DNA of 64,000 bases, from NCBI RefSeq assembly GCF_000442255.1, contig NZ_KE557273.1, positions 87,905-151,904 on the forward strand. The letters are read 5' to 3'. How positions within the stretch are numbered: position 1 is the first letter of the stretch; every line of letters begins with the position of its first letter. A program made the position numbers and the translations under genes. Shown here one piece after another: positions 16,614 to 26,131 of this stretch. The notes under the pieces were generated by a model. The model saw only the letters and a list, made by a program, of their open reading frames with translations, was not told the origin of the DNA and did no database searches. This DNA comes from Salipiger mucosus DSM 16094 (GTDB lineage Bacteria; Pseudomonadota; Alphaproteobacteria; Rhodobacterales; Rhodobacteraceae).

Positions 16614-17218
16614 TGGTGCGGCAGTTCTATTCGAGGCGCGGCCTGCTGGGCATGGGCCTTGGCGCCGGCGCGGCGGCGCTGGTGGCGCCCGTTCCGGCGC
16701 TGGCGGTGAGCGCGGCGCAGGCCGAGGCGCTGATCGACCGGGCGGTGCGCGACATCAACGCGGTGATCGCCTCGGGCAAGTCCGAATCGGGCATGATCGC
16801 GGACTTCCGGCGCATCTTCGAAGCCTATGCCGACCTGCCCTACCTCGCGGCCTACGCGCTGGGCGTCGACGGCCGCCGCGCCAGCCCGGCACAGAAGCGG
16901 GCCTTTTCCGATGCCTTCGCGGGCTACATCTCGCGCAAGTACGGCAAGCGGTTCCGGCAGTTCATCGGCGGGAACATCGAGGTCGGCGGATCGCGCAAGG
17001 TGAAGAACGCCTACGAGGTGTCCTGCACGGTCTACCTGCGCGGCGAGGCGCCCTTCGACGTGACCTTCTTCGTCGGCGAGAAGTCGGGGCGGTTCTACAA
17101 CCTCTACATCGAGGGCGTGAACATGCTGCTGACCGAGCGGACCGAGATCGGCGCCATGCTGGACCGCCGCCGGGGCGACCTCGACGCGATGATCGCGGAC
17201 CTGCGCAAGGCGGGCTGA
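16613..17218 (+). CDS. mlaC: MlaC-family periplasmic phospholipid-binding protein
   Basis: A 201-residue exported protein with a Tat-like leader (YSRRGLLGMGLGAGAAAL) cleaved near ALA. The body matches the MlaC/Ttg2D family: RRIFEAYADLPYLAAYALG, then AFSDAFAGYISRKYGKRF and a C-terminal YNLYIEGVNMLLTERTEIG. It shuttles phospholipids between MlaA and the inner-membrane MlaFEDB complex; the latter is not in this window. Directly coupled to mlaA. The gene ends beside a composite palindrome. Confidence 0.92.
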   Translation: MVRQFYSRRGLLGMGLGAGAAALVAPVPALAVSAAQAEALIDRAVRDINAVIASGKSESGMIADFRRIFEAYADLPYLAAYALGVDGRRASPAQKRAFSDAFAGYISRKYGKRFRQFIGGNIEVGGSRKVKNAYEVSCTVYLRGEAPFDVTFFVGEKSGRFYNLYIEGVNMLLTERTEIGAMLDRRRGDLDAMIADLRKAG

Positions 17219-17225
17219 GGCGGGC

Positions 17226-17290
17226 GCGCCGCCCAGGGGCGGCGCCCAAATCTGTTCGAGCAAATCTGCAAATTCCTTCGAAGGAATTTG
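17226..17290. terminator. double palindrome between convergent mlaC and PBP genes (includes AAATTCC repeat, copy 1)
   Basis: First stem GCGCCGCCC (17226-17234)/GGGCGGCGC (17237-17245). Second, a perfect 22-bp palindrome at 17269-17290 with half-site CAAATTCCTTC. The second belongs to a family also seen near 29018, 32917 and 52429. Placement between two convergent stops suggests a bidirectional terminator. Confidence 0.65.
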
Positions 17291-17300
17291 CGCCGGGCCG

Positions 17301-19547
17301 TCAGTCCGGCGCGCCGAGGAGGTCGCGCAGCACCTGCTGGATCAGGCCGTCGCGACGCTCGCGCTCGGGCTGGGGCGCGGGCTGGCGCTGCTGCTGTTCG
17401 CTGACCTGCGGTTCGGGCTCGGGGCGTGCCGGGGCGATGGCGGGCAGCGCCTCGACCGGCAGGCCGTCGTGCACCCGGGTCATGGTCTCGCGCCAGATGT
17501 CGGCCGGCAGGCCGCCGCCGGTCACGCCGCGCAGCGGCGTGTTGTCGTCGTTGCCCATCCAGACGCCGGTGACGTAGTCGGAGGTGAAGCCGATGAACCA
17601 GGCGTCGCGGGCCTCCTGGCTGGTGCCGGTCTTGCCCGCGGCGGGGCGGCCGTCGGGCAGGCGGGCGCGGCGGCCGGTGCCCTCGGCGATGACCTTTTCC
17701 ATCATCCAGATGAGCTGGCCGGCGGCCTCTTCGCGGATCACGCGCTCGCGGATGCCGCCGCCCGAGCCCATGACGACCTCGTCCTCGCCCTTGAAGCGCA
17801 GCTCTCGCAGGCCGTAGGGCGTGACCGCCGAGCCGCCGTTGAGGAAGCCCGAGTAGGCGCCCGTCATCTCGAGCAGCGAGGCCTCGGAGGAGCCGAGCGC
17901 CATGGCGGGGGTGTCGTTGAGCTCGGACTCGATGCCGAAGTCATAGGCCACCTTGTGCACGAGGTCGCGGCCGACGCTTTCCGAGATCTTCACCGCCGGG
18001 ATGTTGAGCGAATTGGCGAGCGCGGTCGCCAGCGTCACGCGGCCCTTGTAGTCGTTCGAGTAGTTCCTGGGGCACCACTGGCCCGAGCCCGGCACGTTCA
18101 TGCAGAAGGGTTCGTCGACCACGGTGTCGAGCGGCGAGCGCCCCAGCTCCAGCGCGGTGGCGTAGATGAAGGGTTTGAAGGACGAGCCGGTCTGCCGCTT
18201 GGCCTGGGTGGCGCGGTTGAAGACACCCGAGACGCCGGTCTTGCGGCCGCCGACCATGGCGCGCACGGCGCCGTCGGCGGACATCACCACGATCGCGGCC
18301 TGGGCAACCGAATCGGGGCTGACCTTCTCGGCGTAGACCGTCTGCATCGCCTCTTCGGCGGCCTGCTGCAGGCGCGGGTCGAGGGTGGTGCTGAGCACCA
18401 CGTCCTCGGTCGTGTCGCGGGTGAAGAAGTCGGGGCCGGTCGACATCACCCAGTCGGCGAAGTAGCCGCCGGTGCGCCGCTCGGCCTCGTCGGAGAGGGT
18501 GGCGGGGTTCGCGGTGGCGTGCTCGGCCTGTTCCTCGGTGAGGTAGCCCTGCTCCTGCATCAGGCGCAGCACAGTGGCGGCGCGCGCCTGCGAGCGTTCG
18601 AGGTCGTTGGTGGGCGAAAGCGACGAGGGCGCGGTGAGCAGGCCGGCGAGCATCGCTGCCTCCTCGGGGTTGAGCTCGGCGGCGTGCTTGTCGAAGTAGC
18701 GCTGCGAGGCCGCTTCGGCGCCATAGGCCCCGGCGCCCATGTAGGCGCGGTTGAGGTAGATCGAGAGGATCTCGTCCTTGGTGTACTTGGCCTCCATCGC
18801 CATGGCGTAGAGCGCCTCGCGGCCCTTGCGCATCAGCGTGGTGCGGCGGCAGTCGTTGACGTAGGCGTTTTCGCTTTCCCAGACCTCTGGATCGTATTCC
18901 TCGCCGAGGCAGAGCAGCTTGGCCGTCTGCTGGGAGATGGTCGAGCCGCCGTGGCCCGAGAGCGGGCCGCGCCCCTCGCTGAGGTTGATGCGCACGGCGC
19001 TGGCGATGCCCCGGGGCGAGACGCCGAAGTGGCTGTAGAAACGCCGGTCCTCGGTGGCGATGACGGCGTTGCGCAGGTGCGGCGAGATGCTGGAGGCGGT
19101 CACGGCGCCGCCGAACTGGTCACCGCGCCAGGCGAAGACGCGGTCGTGCCGGTCGAGCAGGGTGACCGAGCCGCGCGCACGCCCGTCGAGCAGGTCGCCC
19201 ACCGGCGGCAGGGTCATGTAGTAGAAGCCAACGCCCATCGCGACGAGCAGCATCGCCACCAGCGCCACGCGCGAGGTCACGGTCCAGATCAGCCGCAGGA
19301 TCCAGCGGAAGATGCCGCCGAAGAAGGCCGCGATCGGGTTGCGCCTGCGGCGGTCCTGCCGGCGCGCGGAGGCCGCGCGGCCTCGGCCGCCGGAGCCCTT
19401 GCCGCCACCCTTGCCCTTCGCGGGCTTTGGCTGGGCCGGTTTCGACGCGCGCGACTTCCCCGCGCTCGCCTTCGGCCCGGCCGCGGATTTCCTGGGATAG
19501 CGGCGGTCGGCAACCAGCCGACGCCCGCCGCGGCCTGAATCACTCAT
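17301..19547 (-). CDS. bifunctional class A penicillin-binding protein (transglycosylase/transpeptidase)
   Basis: About 748 residues from ATG 19547 (MSDSGRGGRRLVADRRYPRK). The cytoplasmic head is very basic (Lys, Arg, Pro, Ala); one TM helix follows (about residues 105-130). The GT51 domain contains AVIATEDRRFYSHFGVSPRG (catalytic Glu) and GGSTISQQTAKLL. The transpeptidase has the three motifs: SSFK (catalytic Ser, within QTGSSFKPF), SLN (in TALANSLNIPAVKI) and KTG (GKTGTSQEARDAW). It polymerises and cross-links peptidoglycan in the periplasm. The C-terminus is Pro/Gln/Arg-rich. PBP1A or PBP1C subtype not settled. Confidence 0.93.
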   Translation of the reverse strand: MSDSGRGGRRLVADRRYPRKSAAGPKASAGKSRASKPAQPKPAKGKGGGKGSGGRGRAASARRQDRRRRNPIAAFFGGIFRWILRLIWTVTSRVALVAMLLVAMGVGFYYMTLPPVGDLLDGRARGSVTLLDRHDRVFAWRGDQFGGAVTASSISPHLRNAVIATEDRRFYSHFGVSPRGIASAVRINLSEGRGPLSGHGGSTISQQTAKLLCLGEEYDPEVWESENAYVNDCRRTTLMRKGREALYAMAMEAKYTKDEILSIYLNRAYMGAGAYGAEAASQRYFDKHAAELNPEEAAMLAGLLTAPSSLSPTNDLERSQARAATVLRLMQEQGYLTEEQAEHATANPATLSDEAERRTGGYFADWVMSTGPDFFTRDTTEDVVLSTTLDPRLQQAAEEAMQTVYAEKVSPDSVAQAAIVVMSADGAVRAMVGGRKTGVSGVFNRATQAKRQTGSSFKPFIYATALELGRSPLDTVVDEPFCMNVPGSGQWCPRNYSNDYKGRVTLATALANSLNIPAVKISESVGRDLVHKVAYDFGIESELNDTPAMALGSSEASLLEMTGAYSGFLNGGSAVTPYGLRELRFKGEDEVVMGSGGGIRERVIREEAAGQLIWMMEKVIAEGTGRRARLPDGRPAAGKTGTSQEARDAWFIGFTSDYVTGVWMGNDDNTPLRGVTGGGLPADIWRETMTRVHDGLPVEALPAIAPARPEPEPQVSEQQQRQPAPQPERERRDGLIQQVLRDLLGAPD

Positions 19548-19642
19548 TGTCTGTCCTGCCCGGCCTTGTTCTTGCGGCGCAGAATAACGGCCCGGCCCCC
19601 GGATGTAGACCGCCAAACGTTCACAATTCTGACTTTTTAATC

Positions 19643-19659
19643 TGCACCTATTTTGTGCA
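19643..19659 (+). promoter_or_regulatory. NtrC-like binding site 1 upstream of glnK
   Basis: TGCACC-TATTT-TGTGCA matches the NtrC consensus TGCACC-N5-GGTGCA with one mismatch. It lies about 165 bases upstream of the glnK GTG, in an unusually AT-rich pocket. Confidence 0.6.
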
Positions 19660-19671
19660 TCCCTGAAAATA

Positions 19672-19688
19672 TGTGCGAATTTTGTGCA
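19672..19688 (+). promoter_or_regulatory. NtrC-like binding site 2 upstream of glnK
   Basis: TGTGCG-AATTT-TGTGCA, a weaker match to TGCACC-N5-GGTGCA, centred 29 bases from site 1 (about three helical turns). Tandem sites of this kind are known for Rhodobacter capsulatus NtrC, which acts there with the housekeeping sigma factor. Confidence 0.5.
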
Positions 19689-19808
19689 CTCCGGCGCCGT
19701 CTGGCCTCGCGCCGCGCGGGCCGATCCCTTTCATTGACGTCGCGGGACCGTCTTGCTGCCCCGTGCAGAACGCAGGCCGGAGGTCTGCCAAACCGAAAGG
19801 GACCAAGG

Positions 19809-20147
19809 GTGAAACTGATCATTGCGACGATCAAGCCGTTCAAGCTCGAGGAGGTGCGCGAGGCGCTCACCGGAATCGGCGTGCGCGGCATGATGGTGAC
19901 GGAAATCAAGGGCTTCGGATCGCAATCGGGTCACACGGAGATCTACCGCGGCGCCGAATACGCCGTGAACTTCGTGCCCAAGATCAAGCTGGAAATCGTG
20001 GTTGCGGCCTCCATGGCCGACCAGGTCGTCGAGACGATCACCAAGACCGCGCAGACCGGGAAGATCGGGGACGGCAAGATCTTCGTTCTGGACGTGCTCC
20101 AGGCGGTGCGGGTCCGCACCGGGGAAACCGACGCGGACGCGCTGTAA
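19809..20147 (+). CDS. glnK: nitrogen regulatory protein P-II (GlnK)
   Basis: A 112-residue P-II protein starting at GTG 19809 (MKLIIATIKPFKLEEV) after AAAGGGA. The T-loop carries Tyr51 in EIYRGAEYAVNFVPK, the uridylylation site, and the B-loop TGKIGDGKIFV binds ATP/2-oxoglutarate. It is GlnK rather than GlnB by linkage to amtB. When nitrogen is plentiful, unmodified GlnK blocks the ammonium channel and signals to NtrB and others. Two NtrC-like sites upstream fit nitrogen control. The amtB gene follows after 39 bases. Confidence 0.95.
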   Translation: MKLIIATIKPFKLEEVREALTGIGVRGMMVTEIKGFGSQSGHTEIYRGAEYAVNFVPKIKLEIVVAASMADQVVETITKTAQTGKIGDGKIFVLDVLQAVRVRTGETDADAL

Positions 20148-20186
20148 ACGGCTGCTCCTGCACAGTTTGAAAGGGACAACGGAACA

Positions 20187-21524
<1,338 letters not shown>

Positions 21525-21558
21525 CCTCCTCCTTCCTGTCAGCTTTTGTGACCAACTG

Positions 21559-21585
21559 CCCGGGCGTTCGCGCCCGGGTTTTTTT
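21559..21585 (+). terminator. intrinsic terminator of glnK-amtB
   Basis: Perfect 8-bp stem CCCGGGCG (21559-21566), loop TTCG, CGCCCGGG (21571-21578), followed by seven T (21579-21585). Confidence 0.93.
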
Positions 21586-21747
21586 ATTCATGATTTCCAG
21601 GGTGTTGCGTTGGATTTTCCTTCGGTAGCCCTCAAACCTCCGCGATCGGCGGGAACCTTCCGACCGGCCGGCGGCTTGTTTCTACAGGGAGTATTTCGCG
21701 GCCCGCCGCGCGCCCCGGAACAGTCAATTCTTGCACAAGAGGTCTTC

Positions 21748-22131
21748 ATGACCACCTACGATACTCAGAGCGGTGCCCAGGCGGGCACGCGCGGGCCCGG
21801 CTGGGCCGTGCGGATCCTCGGCTGGGTCTGTGTCATCTTCGGACTCGTCATCTTCGTCGGCGGCGTCTGGCTGCTGGTGCTCGGCGGCAGCTGGTACTAC
21901 GCGCTGGCCGGCGCGGGGCTGATCGCGACGGGCGTCCTTCTCAACCACGGCTCGATGAATGCCGTCTGGCTCTACCTCGCGGTCTGGGCGGCCACGATGG
22001 TCTGGGCCTGGTGGGAATCCGGCGCCGATCTGTGGGCGCAGGTGCCCCGGATGCTCTCGCCCACGGTGATCCTGGTGCTCGTGCTGCTGTGCATCCCGGC
22101 ACTGCGCCGCACCGCACCCCGCACCGCCTGA
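21748..22131 (+). CDS. separate membrane domain of PQQ-glucose dehydrogenase (Gcd N-terminal-like)
   Basis: A 127-residue integral membrane protein with about four TM helices (GWVCVIFGLVIFVGGVWLLV; YYALAGAGLIATGVLL; VWLYLAVWAATMVWAWW; MLSPTVILVLVLLCIPAL). The order and the tryptophan-rich WYYALAG and WAWWESGADLWAQVPRML segments match the N-terminal ubiquinone-linked membrane domain of quinoprotein glucose dehydrogenase, which is normally fused to the catalytic propeller. Here a stop ends it and the catalytic part is encoded 44 bases downstream with its own signal peptide. AAGAGG precedes ATG 21748. Probably anchors and transfers electrons from the next gene product (inference). Confidence 0.8.
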   Translation: MTTYDTQSGAQAGTRGPGWAVRILGWVCVIFGLVIFVGGVWLLVLGGSWYYALAGAGLIATGVLLNHGSMNAVWLYLAVWAATMVWAWWESGADLWAQVPRMLSPTVILVLVLLCIPALRRTAPRTA

Positions 22132-22175
22132 TGCTCGACGACGCGGACCGGCGCGGCCGGTCAAGGAGACGACAG

Positions 22176-24671
22176 ATGACAGATCGAACACCCACCCCCG
22201 GCGCGCGCGTGCTGACGGCGCTTCTGGCCTCGACCACGCTGACGATGACGCCGCTGGCGCTTGCCCCGGCCTTCGCGCAGGACAGCGGGACCGACACGCA
22301 GACCGAGCTTGCCCCCGAGAGCGAGACGGAGGCGGCGCAGGACGACGAGGCCGCGCCGGAGGCCGAGGCTGAGCCGGAGGCCGAGGCTGAGACTGACGCC
22401 GAGACCGAGGCTGAAGGCGACACGGAAACCGGGACGGAGGCTGACGCCGACGCCGAGACGGCTTCCGAGACCGACGCCGAGGCGACCGCGGAGACGGACA
22501 CGGACACCGAGGCGGCGAGCGACGCGGAGTCGACCACGGACGGTGAGGCGACGGCCGACACCGAGACGACCTCCGAGACCGACACTGCCGAGGACACCGA
22601 CGCGCCCGCGGACCAGAGCGAGACCGGGACGGCGGAAACGGCCGCGACCGAGGCCGGCAGCGAGACCGCGTCGGGCGAAGACGCCGGGGAGCAGGTTGCC
22701 GAAGAGGAGACGGGCCCCGAGAGCGCGCCCTTTTCCGCTGCCGAGATGCCGCAGGTGGGCGCCGACTGGCCGTTCTACGGCGGCGGGCCGGATGCGCAGC
22801 GCTACACGCCGCTCGACCAGATCACGCCGGAGAACGTGGGCGGGCTCGAGCGGGCCTTCGTCTACCACACCGGCGACATGCCGACCGGCTCGGCCGAGGG
22901 CAAGTATTCGCCCGAATCGACGCCGGTGAAGGTGGGCGACGACCTGTTGATGTGCTCGGCGATGAACATCCTGATCTCGATCGACGCGGCCACCGGCGAG
23001 GAGAACTGGCGCTACGACCCCGAGGTGCCGAACGAGGCGATCCCCTACGGTGCGTCGTGCCGGGGCGTGGCGGTCTGGACCGACCCGCAGAAGGCCGAGG
23101 ACGAGGCCTGCAAGACGACGCTGATGGAAGGCACCATCGACGCGCGGCTGATCGCCGTCGACGCCGCTACCGGCGAGCCCTGCGCCGACTTCGGCGAGGG
23201 CGGGCAGGTCGACCTCTGGGACGGCATCGGCGAGAAGGTGCCCGGCTGGTACGCCGTGACCGCGCCGCCGACGATCGTGCGCGGCGTCGCCGTGACGGGT
23301 GCGCAGGTCAAGGACGGACAGGCCGAGGATGCGCCCTCGGGCGTGATTCGCGGCTATGACGCCCGCACCGGCGAGCTGGTCTGGGCCTGGGATCTGGCCG
23401 CGCCGGACGAGATGCGCGACGGCCCGCCCGAGGGCGAGGTCTATACCCGCGGCACGCCGAACGTCTGGGCGACGGCGCTGGCGGACGAGGAACTGGGCTA
23501 TGTCTACCTGCCGCTGGGCAACTCCTCGGTGGACTACTACGGCTCGAACCGCTCGGAGGTGGAGAACGAGTACGCGACCAGCCTCGTCGCGCTCGACGCC
23601 ACGACCGGCGAGGAGGCCTGGAAGTTCCAGACCGTGCGCAACGACGTCTGGGACTATGACCTCGGCTCGCAGCCGACGCTGCTGGACTACCAGGGCACGC
23701 CCGCGGTGCTGCTGCCCTCGAAGCAGGGGGATATCTACATCCTCGACCGCGAGACCGGCGAGCCGCTGACCCCTGTGGGCGAGATCACCGACCTGCCGCA
23801 GGGCGATATCGAGCCGGACTACGTGGCCGACAGCCAGCCGGTCTCGGAGTGGCACACGCTGCGCAAGGACCCGCTGACCGAGAAGGACATGTGGGGCTTT
23901 ACCCCGATCGACCAGCTGTGGTGCCGGATCAAGTTCCGCCAGGCCAACTACGAAGGCTACCTGACGCCGCCCTCGACGGAGCCCTACATCCAGTATCCCG
24001 GCTACAACGGCGGGTCCGACTGGGGCTCGGTGGCGGTCGACCCGGAGCGCGGGCTGATCATCGCCAACTACAACGACATCCCCAACTACAACTACCTCGT
24101 CCCGCGCGAGGAGGCCGACGCGAAGGGCTGGAAGTCCATCGAGCAGCGCCAGGAGGCCGACAATGGCGGCGGTGACGGCGGCGGCGCCGAGGGCGCGGGC
24201 GACCCGCAGATCGGCGCGCCCTATGCCATCCAGGTCAACGCCGGCTGGCGCTCGGGGCTGACGGGGATGCCCTGCACGAACCCGCCCTACGGCGGCATCC
24301 GGGCCATCGACATCGAGACGGGCGAGACCGTCTGGGACCAGCCCATCGGCACGGCGCGGCGGAACGGACCCTTCGGCATCCCCTCGATGCTGCCGATGAA
24401 GATCGGCACGCCGAACAACGGCGGCTCGGTCATCACGGCCGGGGGCCTGATCTTCATCGGGGCCGCGACGGACAACCTGTTCCGCGCCATCGACATGGAG
24501 ACCGGCGAGACCCTGTGGTCGGACGTGCTGCCGGCCGGCGGCCAGGCGAACCCCATCGCCTACGAGGTCGACGGCGAGCAATACGTGCTGATCGCGCCCG
24601 GCGGGCACCACTTCATGGAGACCGGCGTCAGCGATGCCGTGATCGCCTACAAGCTGCCCGCGCAGGACTGA
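22176..24671 (+). CDS. gcd: exported PQQ-dependent glucose dehydrogenase catalytic subunit with acidic N-terminal linker
   Basis: An 831-residue protein from ATG 22176, with AAGGAG at 22163-22168. A signal peptide ends at Ala34 (APAFA-QD). Residues 35-184 are a low-complexity leader of Glu, Asp, Thr, Ala and Ser without Lys, Arg or aromatics. From about residue 190 the PQQ beta-propeller starts (GADWPFYGGGPDAQRYTPLD) and includes LPLGNSSVDYYGSNRSE, RNDVWDYDLGSQPTLLDY and a late NNGGSVITAGGLIFIGAATD, all typical of membrane-type glucose dehydrogenase. It oxidises aldoses to lactones in the periplasm, passing electrons to ubiquinone, here presumably through the separate membrane protein encoded just upstream. 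PQQ synthesis genes are not in the window. Confidence 0.9.
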   Translation: MTDRTPTPGARVLTALLASTTLTMTPLALAPAFAQDSGTDTQTELAPESETEAAQDDEAAPEAEAEPEAEAETDAETEAEGDTETGTEADADAETASETDAEATAETDTDTEAASDAESTTDGEATADTETTSETDTAEDTDAPADQSETGTAETAATEAGSETASGEDAGEQVAEEETGPESAPFSAAEMPQVGADWPFYGGGPDAQRYTPLDQITPENVGGLERAFVYHTGDMPTGSAEGKYSPESTPVKVGDDLLMCSAMNILISIDAATGEENWRYDPEVPNEAIPYGASCRGVAVWTDPQKAEDEACKTTLMEGTIDARLIAVDAATGEPCADFGEGGQVDLWDGIGEKVPGWYAVTAPPTIVRGVAVTGAQVKDGQAEDAPSGVIRGYDARTGELVWAWDLAAPDEMRDGPPEGEVYTRGTPNVWATALADEELGYVYLPLGNSSVDYYGSNRSEVENEYATSLVALDATTGEEAWKFQTVRNDVWDYDLGSQPTLLDYQGTPAVLLPSKQGDIYILDRETGEPLTPVGEITDLPQGDIEPDYVADSQPVSEWHTLRKDPLTEKDMWGFTPIDQLWCRIKFRQANYEGYLTPPSTEPYIQYPGYNGGSDWGSVAVDPERGLIIANYNDIPNYNYLVPREEADAKGWKSIEQRQEADNGGGDGGGAEGAGDPQIGAPYAIQVNAGWRSGLTGMPCTNPPYGGIRAIDIETGETVWDQPIGTARRNGPFGIPSMLPMKIGTPNNGGSVITAGGLIFIGAATDNLFRAIDMETGETLWSDVLPAGGQANPIAYEVDGEQYVLIAPGGHHFMETGVSDAVIAYKLPAQD

Positions 24672-24695
24672 ACTGCGGCGCATGACGCGCCCGAG

Positions 24696-24723
24696 GGCCG
24701 CCCCCGACCGGGGGCGGCCTTTT
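24696..24723 (+). terminator. intrinsic terminator of the split gcd operon
   Basis: Perfect 10-bp stem GGCCGCCCCC (24696-24705), loop GACC, GGGGGCGGCC (24710-24719), then TTTT. Confidence 0.9.
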
Positions 24724-24944
24724 ACGTATATGCCGGACTGCAAGGCTGAAGCTGCAGCTCCCGCAGAGTGTTATCGTTTCGACGCAGTCGGAGGTTTCCG
24801 CGACGGTGACGTCGTTCCCCGAACGCCGGTTGTGCGGACGACGCGGGCATTGATCCGCTCCGAGACATCGGTAGGCTGTCGTGGCCATCCATATGCCAGC
24901 CAGCCTTTGCGCGCCAGCGTCACGTCCTGTCCTCGGAGGGTGAC

Positions 24945-25172
24945 ATGCGCCGCGAAAAGCTGCGAAAACTGAAGGGCCCGGCCCTGACGGGCGTCACGCA
25001 AGCCGCTGTCATTATTGCAATGCCGTTCCTTCTTCCGGTTCCGGAACGATACCCTGGGAGTGGCGAGACGAGCTCCGCGGTCAGCTGGTGGGGAGTGAGC
25101 CTGGTCTGGATCTGTACGGCCGTGGTCATCGGGGCGCTGCACTACGCGAGGGACGTCCGAGACCGTTCGTAA
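24945..25172 (+). CDS. small two-helix membrane protein, unknown
   Basis: A 75-residue frame with a good ribosome site (GGAGGG six bases before ATG 24945). It has a basic start (MRREKLRKLKGPALTG), a hydrophobic helix (VTQAAVIIAMPFLLPV), a short Pro/Gly/Ser loop, a second helix (WWGVSLVWICTAVVIGALHY) and a charged tail (ARDVRDRS), the layout of a real small inner-membrane protein. No family is recognised. The 273 bases before it (24672-24944) hold a terminator and otherwise nothing I can identify. Confidence 0.5.
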   Translation: MRREKLRKLKGPALTGVTQAAVIIAMPFLLPVPERYPGSGETSSAVSWWGVSLVWICTAVVIGALHYARDVRDRS

Positions 25173-25334
25173 TTCAGGGTGGAAGCGGTCATTGCCGCTT
25201 TGTCCGCGCGCCCGGATCGATGACACGTTCGGGAAACGGCCCGGCCGGGAGAGGCCCTTTCCGTGTCCGAAGGGTCGATGGGCTCCACGCTCGATCCCCC
25301 ATCCCGGCTGCCCCGGTGGGGGAGGGAGGCGGCG

Positions 25335-26105
25335 TCAGGTCCGGCCGGTCACGCGCTCGAAACGCTGGCGGGCGATGTCCTCGTTGCGCTCGGCCTTGCG
25401 GTCGGCGGCGAGCGCGGCGCCCACGTAGTCGAGATGCGCCTCGACCGCCCGGCGCGCCCCGGCGCCGTCGCGGGCCTGCAGCGCCTCGTTGATGGCGCGA
25501 TGCTGCTCGAGCAGCGCCTCGCGCGTGGTGCGCTGCTTGAACATGACCGAGCGGTTGTAGAACACGCCCTCGCGCAGGAGCTGATACATCGAGCGCATCA
25601 TGTGGAGCATGATGACGTTGTGGCTGGCCTCGATGATGGCGAGGTGGAAGTCGGCGTCGAGCCGCGCCTCGTCGGCGGGATTGCGGCGCTGGTGGGCGGC
25701 CTCCATCTGCGCGAAGAGCTGGCCGATGACCTTGAGGTCGGTCTCGGTGCCGTGTTCGGCGGCCCGCTCGGCGGCGAGGCCCTCCATGTCGCGGCGGAAG
25801 CTGAGGTAGTCGAAGACCGCCTCGTCGTGGGTCGCGAAGAGCTGAATCAGCGTGTCCGAGAAGGCCGAGCCCAGCACGTCGGTCACGAAGATGCCGGCGC
25901 CGGCGCGGCTTTCAAGCAGCCCGCGCGACTGCAGGTCGGCCACCGCCTCGCGCAGGCTGGGGCGCGAGACACCGAGCCGTTCGGCCAGTTCGCGCTCGGC
26001 CGGGAGGCGCTCGCCCGGGCGCAGGATGCCGCGCAGGATCAGCTCCTCGATCTGGCGGACGACGGCCGAGGCGAGTTTCTCGGATTGCACGGGGCGGAAG
26101 GGCAT
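25335..26105 (-). CDS. GntR-family (FadR subfamily) transcriptional regulator
   Basis: A 256-residue regulator from ATG 26105 (MPFRPVQSEKLASAVVRQIE). The N-terminal winged helix has RPGERLPAERELAERLGVSR followed by PSLREAVADLQSRGLLE, the GntR signature. The C-terminal all-helical FCD domain (about 95-240) contains D..FH (LDADFHLAIIEASHN) and a late H..I (EQHRAINEAL), metal-ligand positions typical of the FadR/PdhR/LldR branch, which senses organic acids. The ligand is unknown. A GGTCA-N7-TGACC palindrome upstream suggests autoregulation. No catabolic gene for organic acids is adjacent. Confidence 0.9.
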   Translation of the reverse strand: MPFRPVQSEKLASAVVRQIEELILRGILRPGERLPAERELAERLGVSRPSLREAVADLQSRGLLESRAGAGIFVTDVLGSAFSDTLIQLFATHDEAVFDYLSFRRDMEGLAAERAAEHGTETDLKVIGQLFAQMEAAHQRRNPADEARLDADFHLAIIEASHNVIMLHMMRSMYQLLREGVFYNRSVMFKQRTTREALLEQHRAINEALQARDGAGARRAVEAHLDYVGAALAADRKAERNEDIARQRFERVTGRT

Positions 26106-26131
26106 GGACGGGACTCGGATGCGCGGGAATT

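Noticed and set aside
19735..19765. Possible sigma-54 promoter before glnK (GGGACCGTCTTGCTG)
   Set aside because: The GG to GC spacing is about 8 rather than 10 bases, so the -24/-12 geometry is not met.
22278..22727. The GAG/GAC/ACC/GCG tract as a CRISPR array or minisatellite
   Set aside because: There are no regularly spaced identical repeats and spacers; it is a coding low-complexity tract in frame with the dehydrogenase.
22161..24743. An 860-codon open frame on the minus strand opposite the glucose dehydrogenase gene
   Set aside because: It mirrors the GC-rich third positions and low-complexity repeat of the real gene; it has no domain, no ribosome site and an Arg/Val/Gly-biased composition typical of antisense shadows.
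24682..24972. A 96-codon plus-strand frame after the split dehydrogenase
   Set aside because: It begins inside the terminator hairpin, has no recognisable features and a Cys/Arg/Pro-rich composition unlike a protein.
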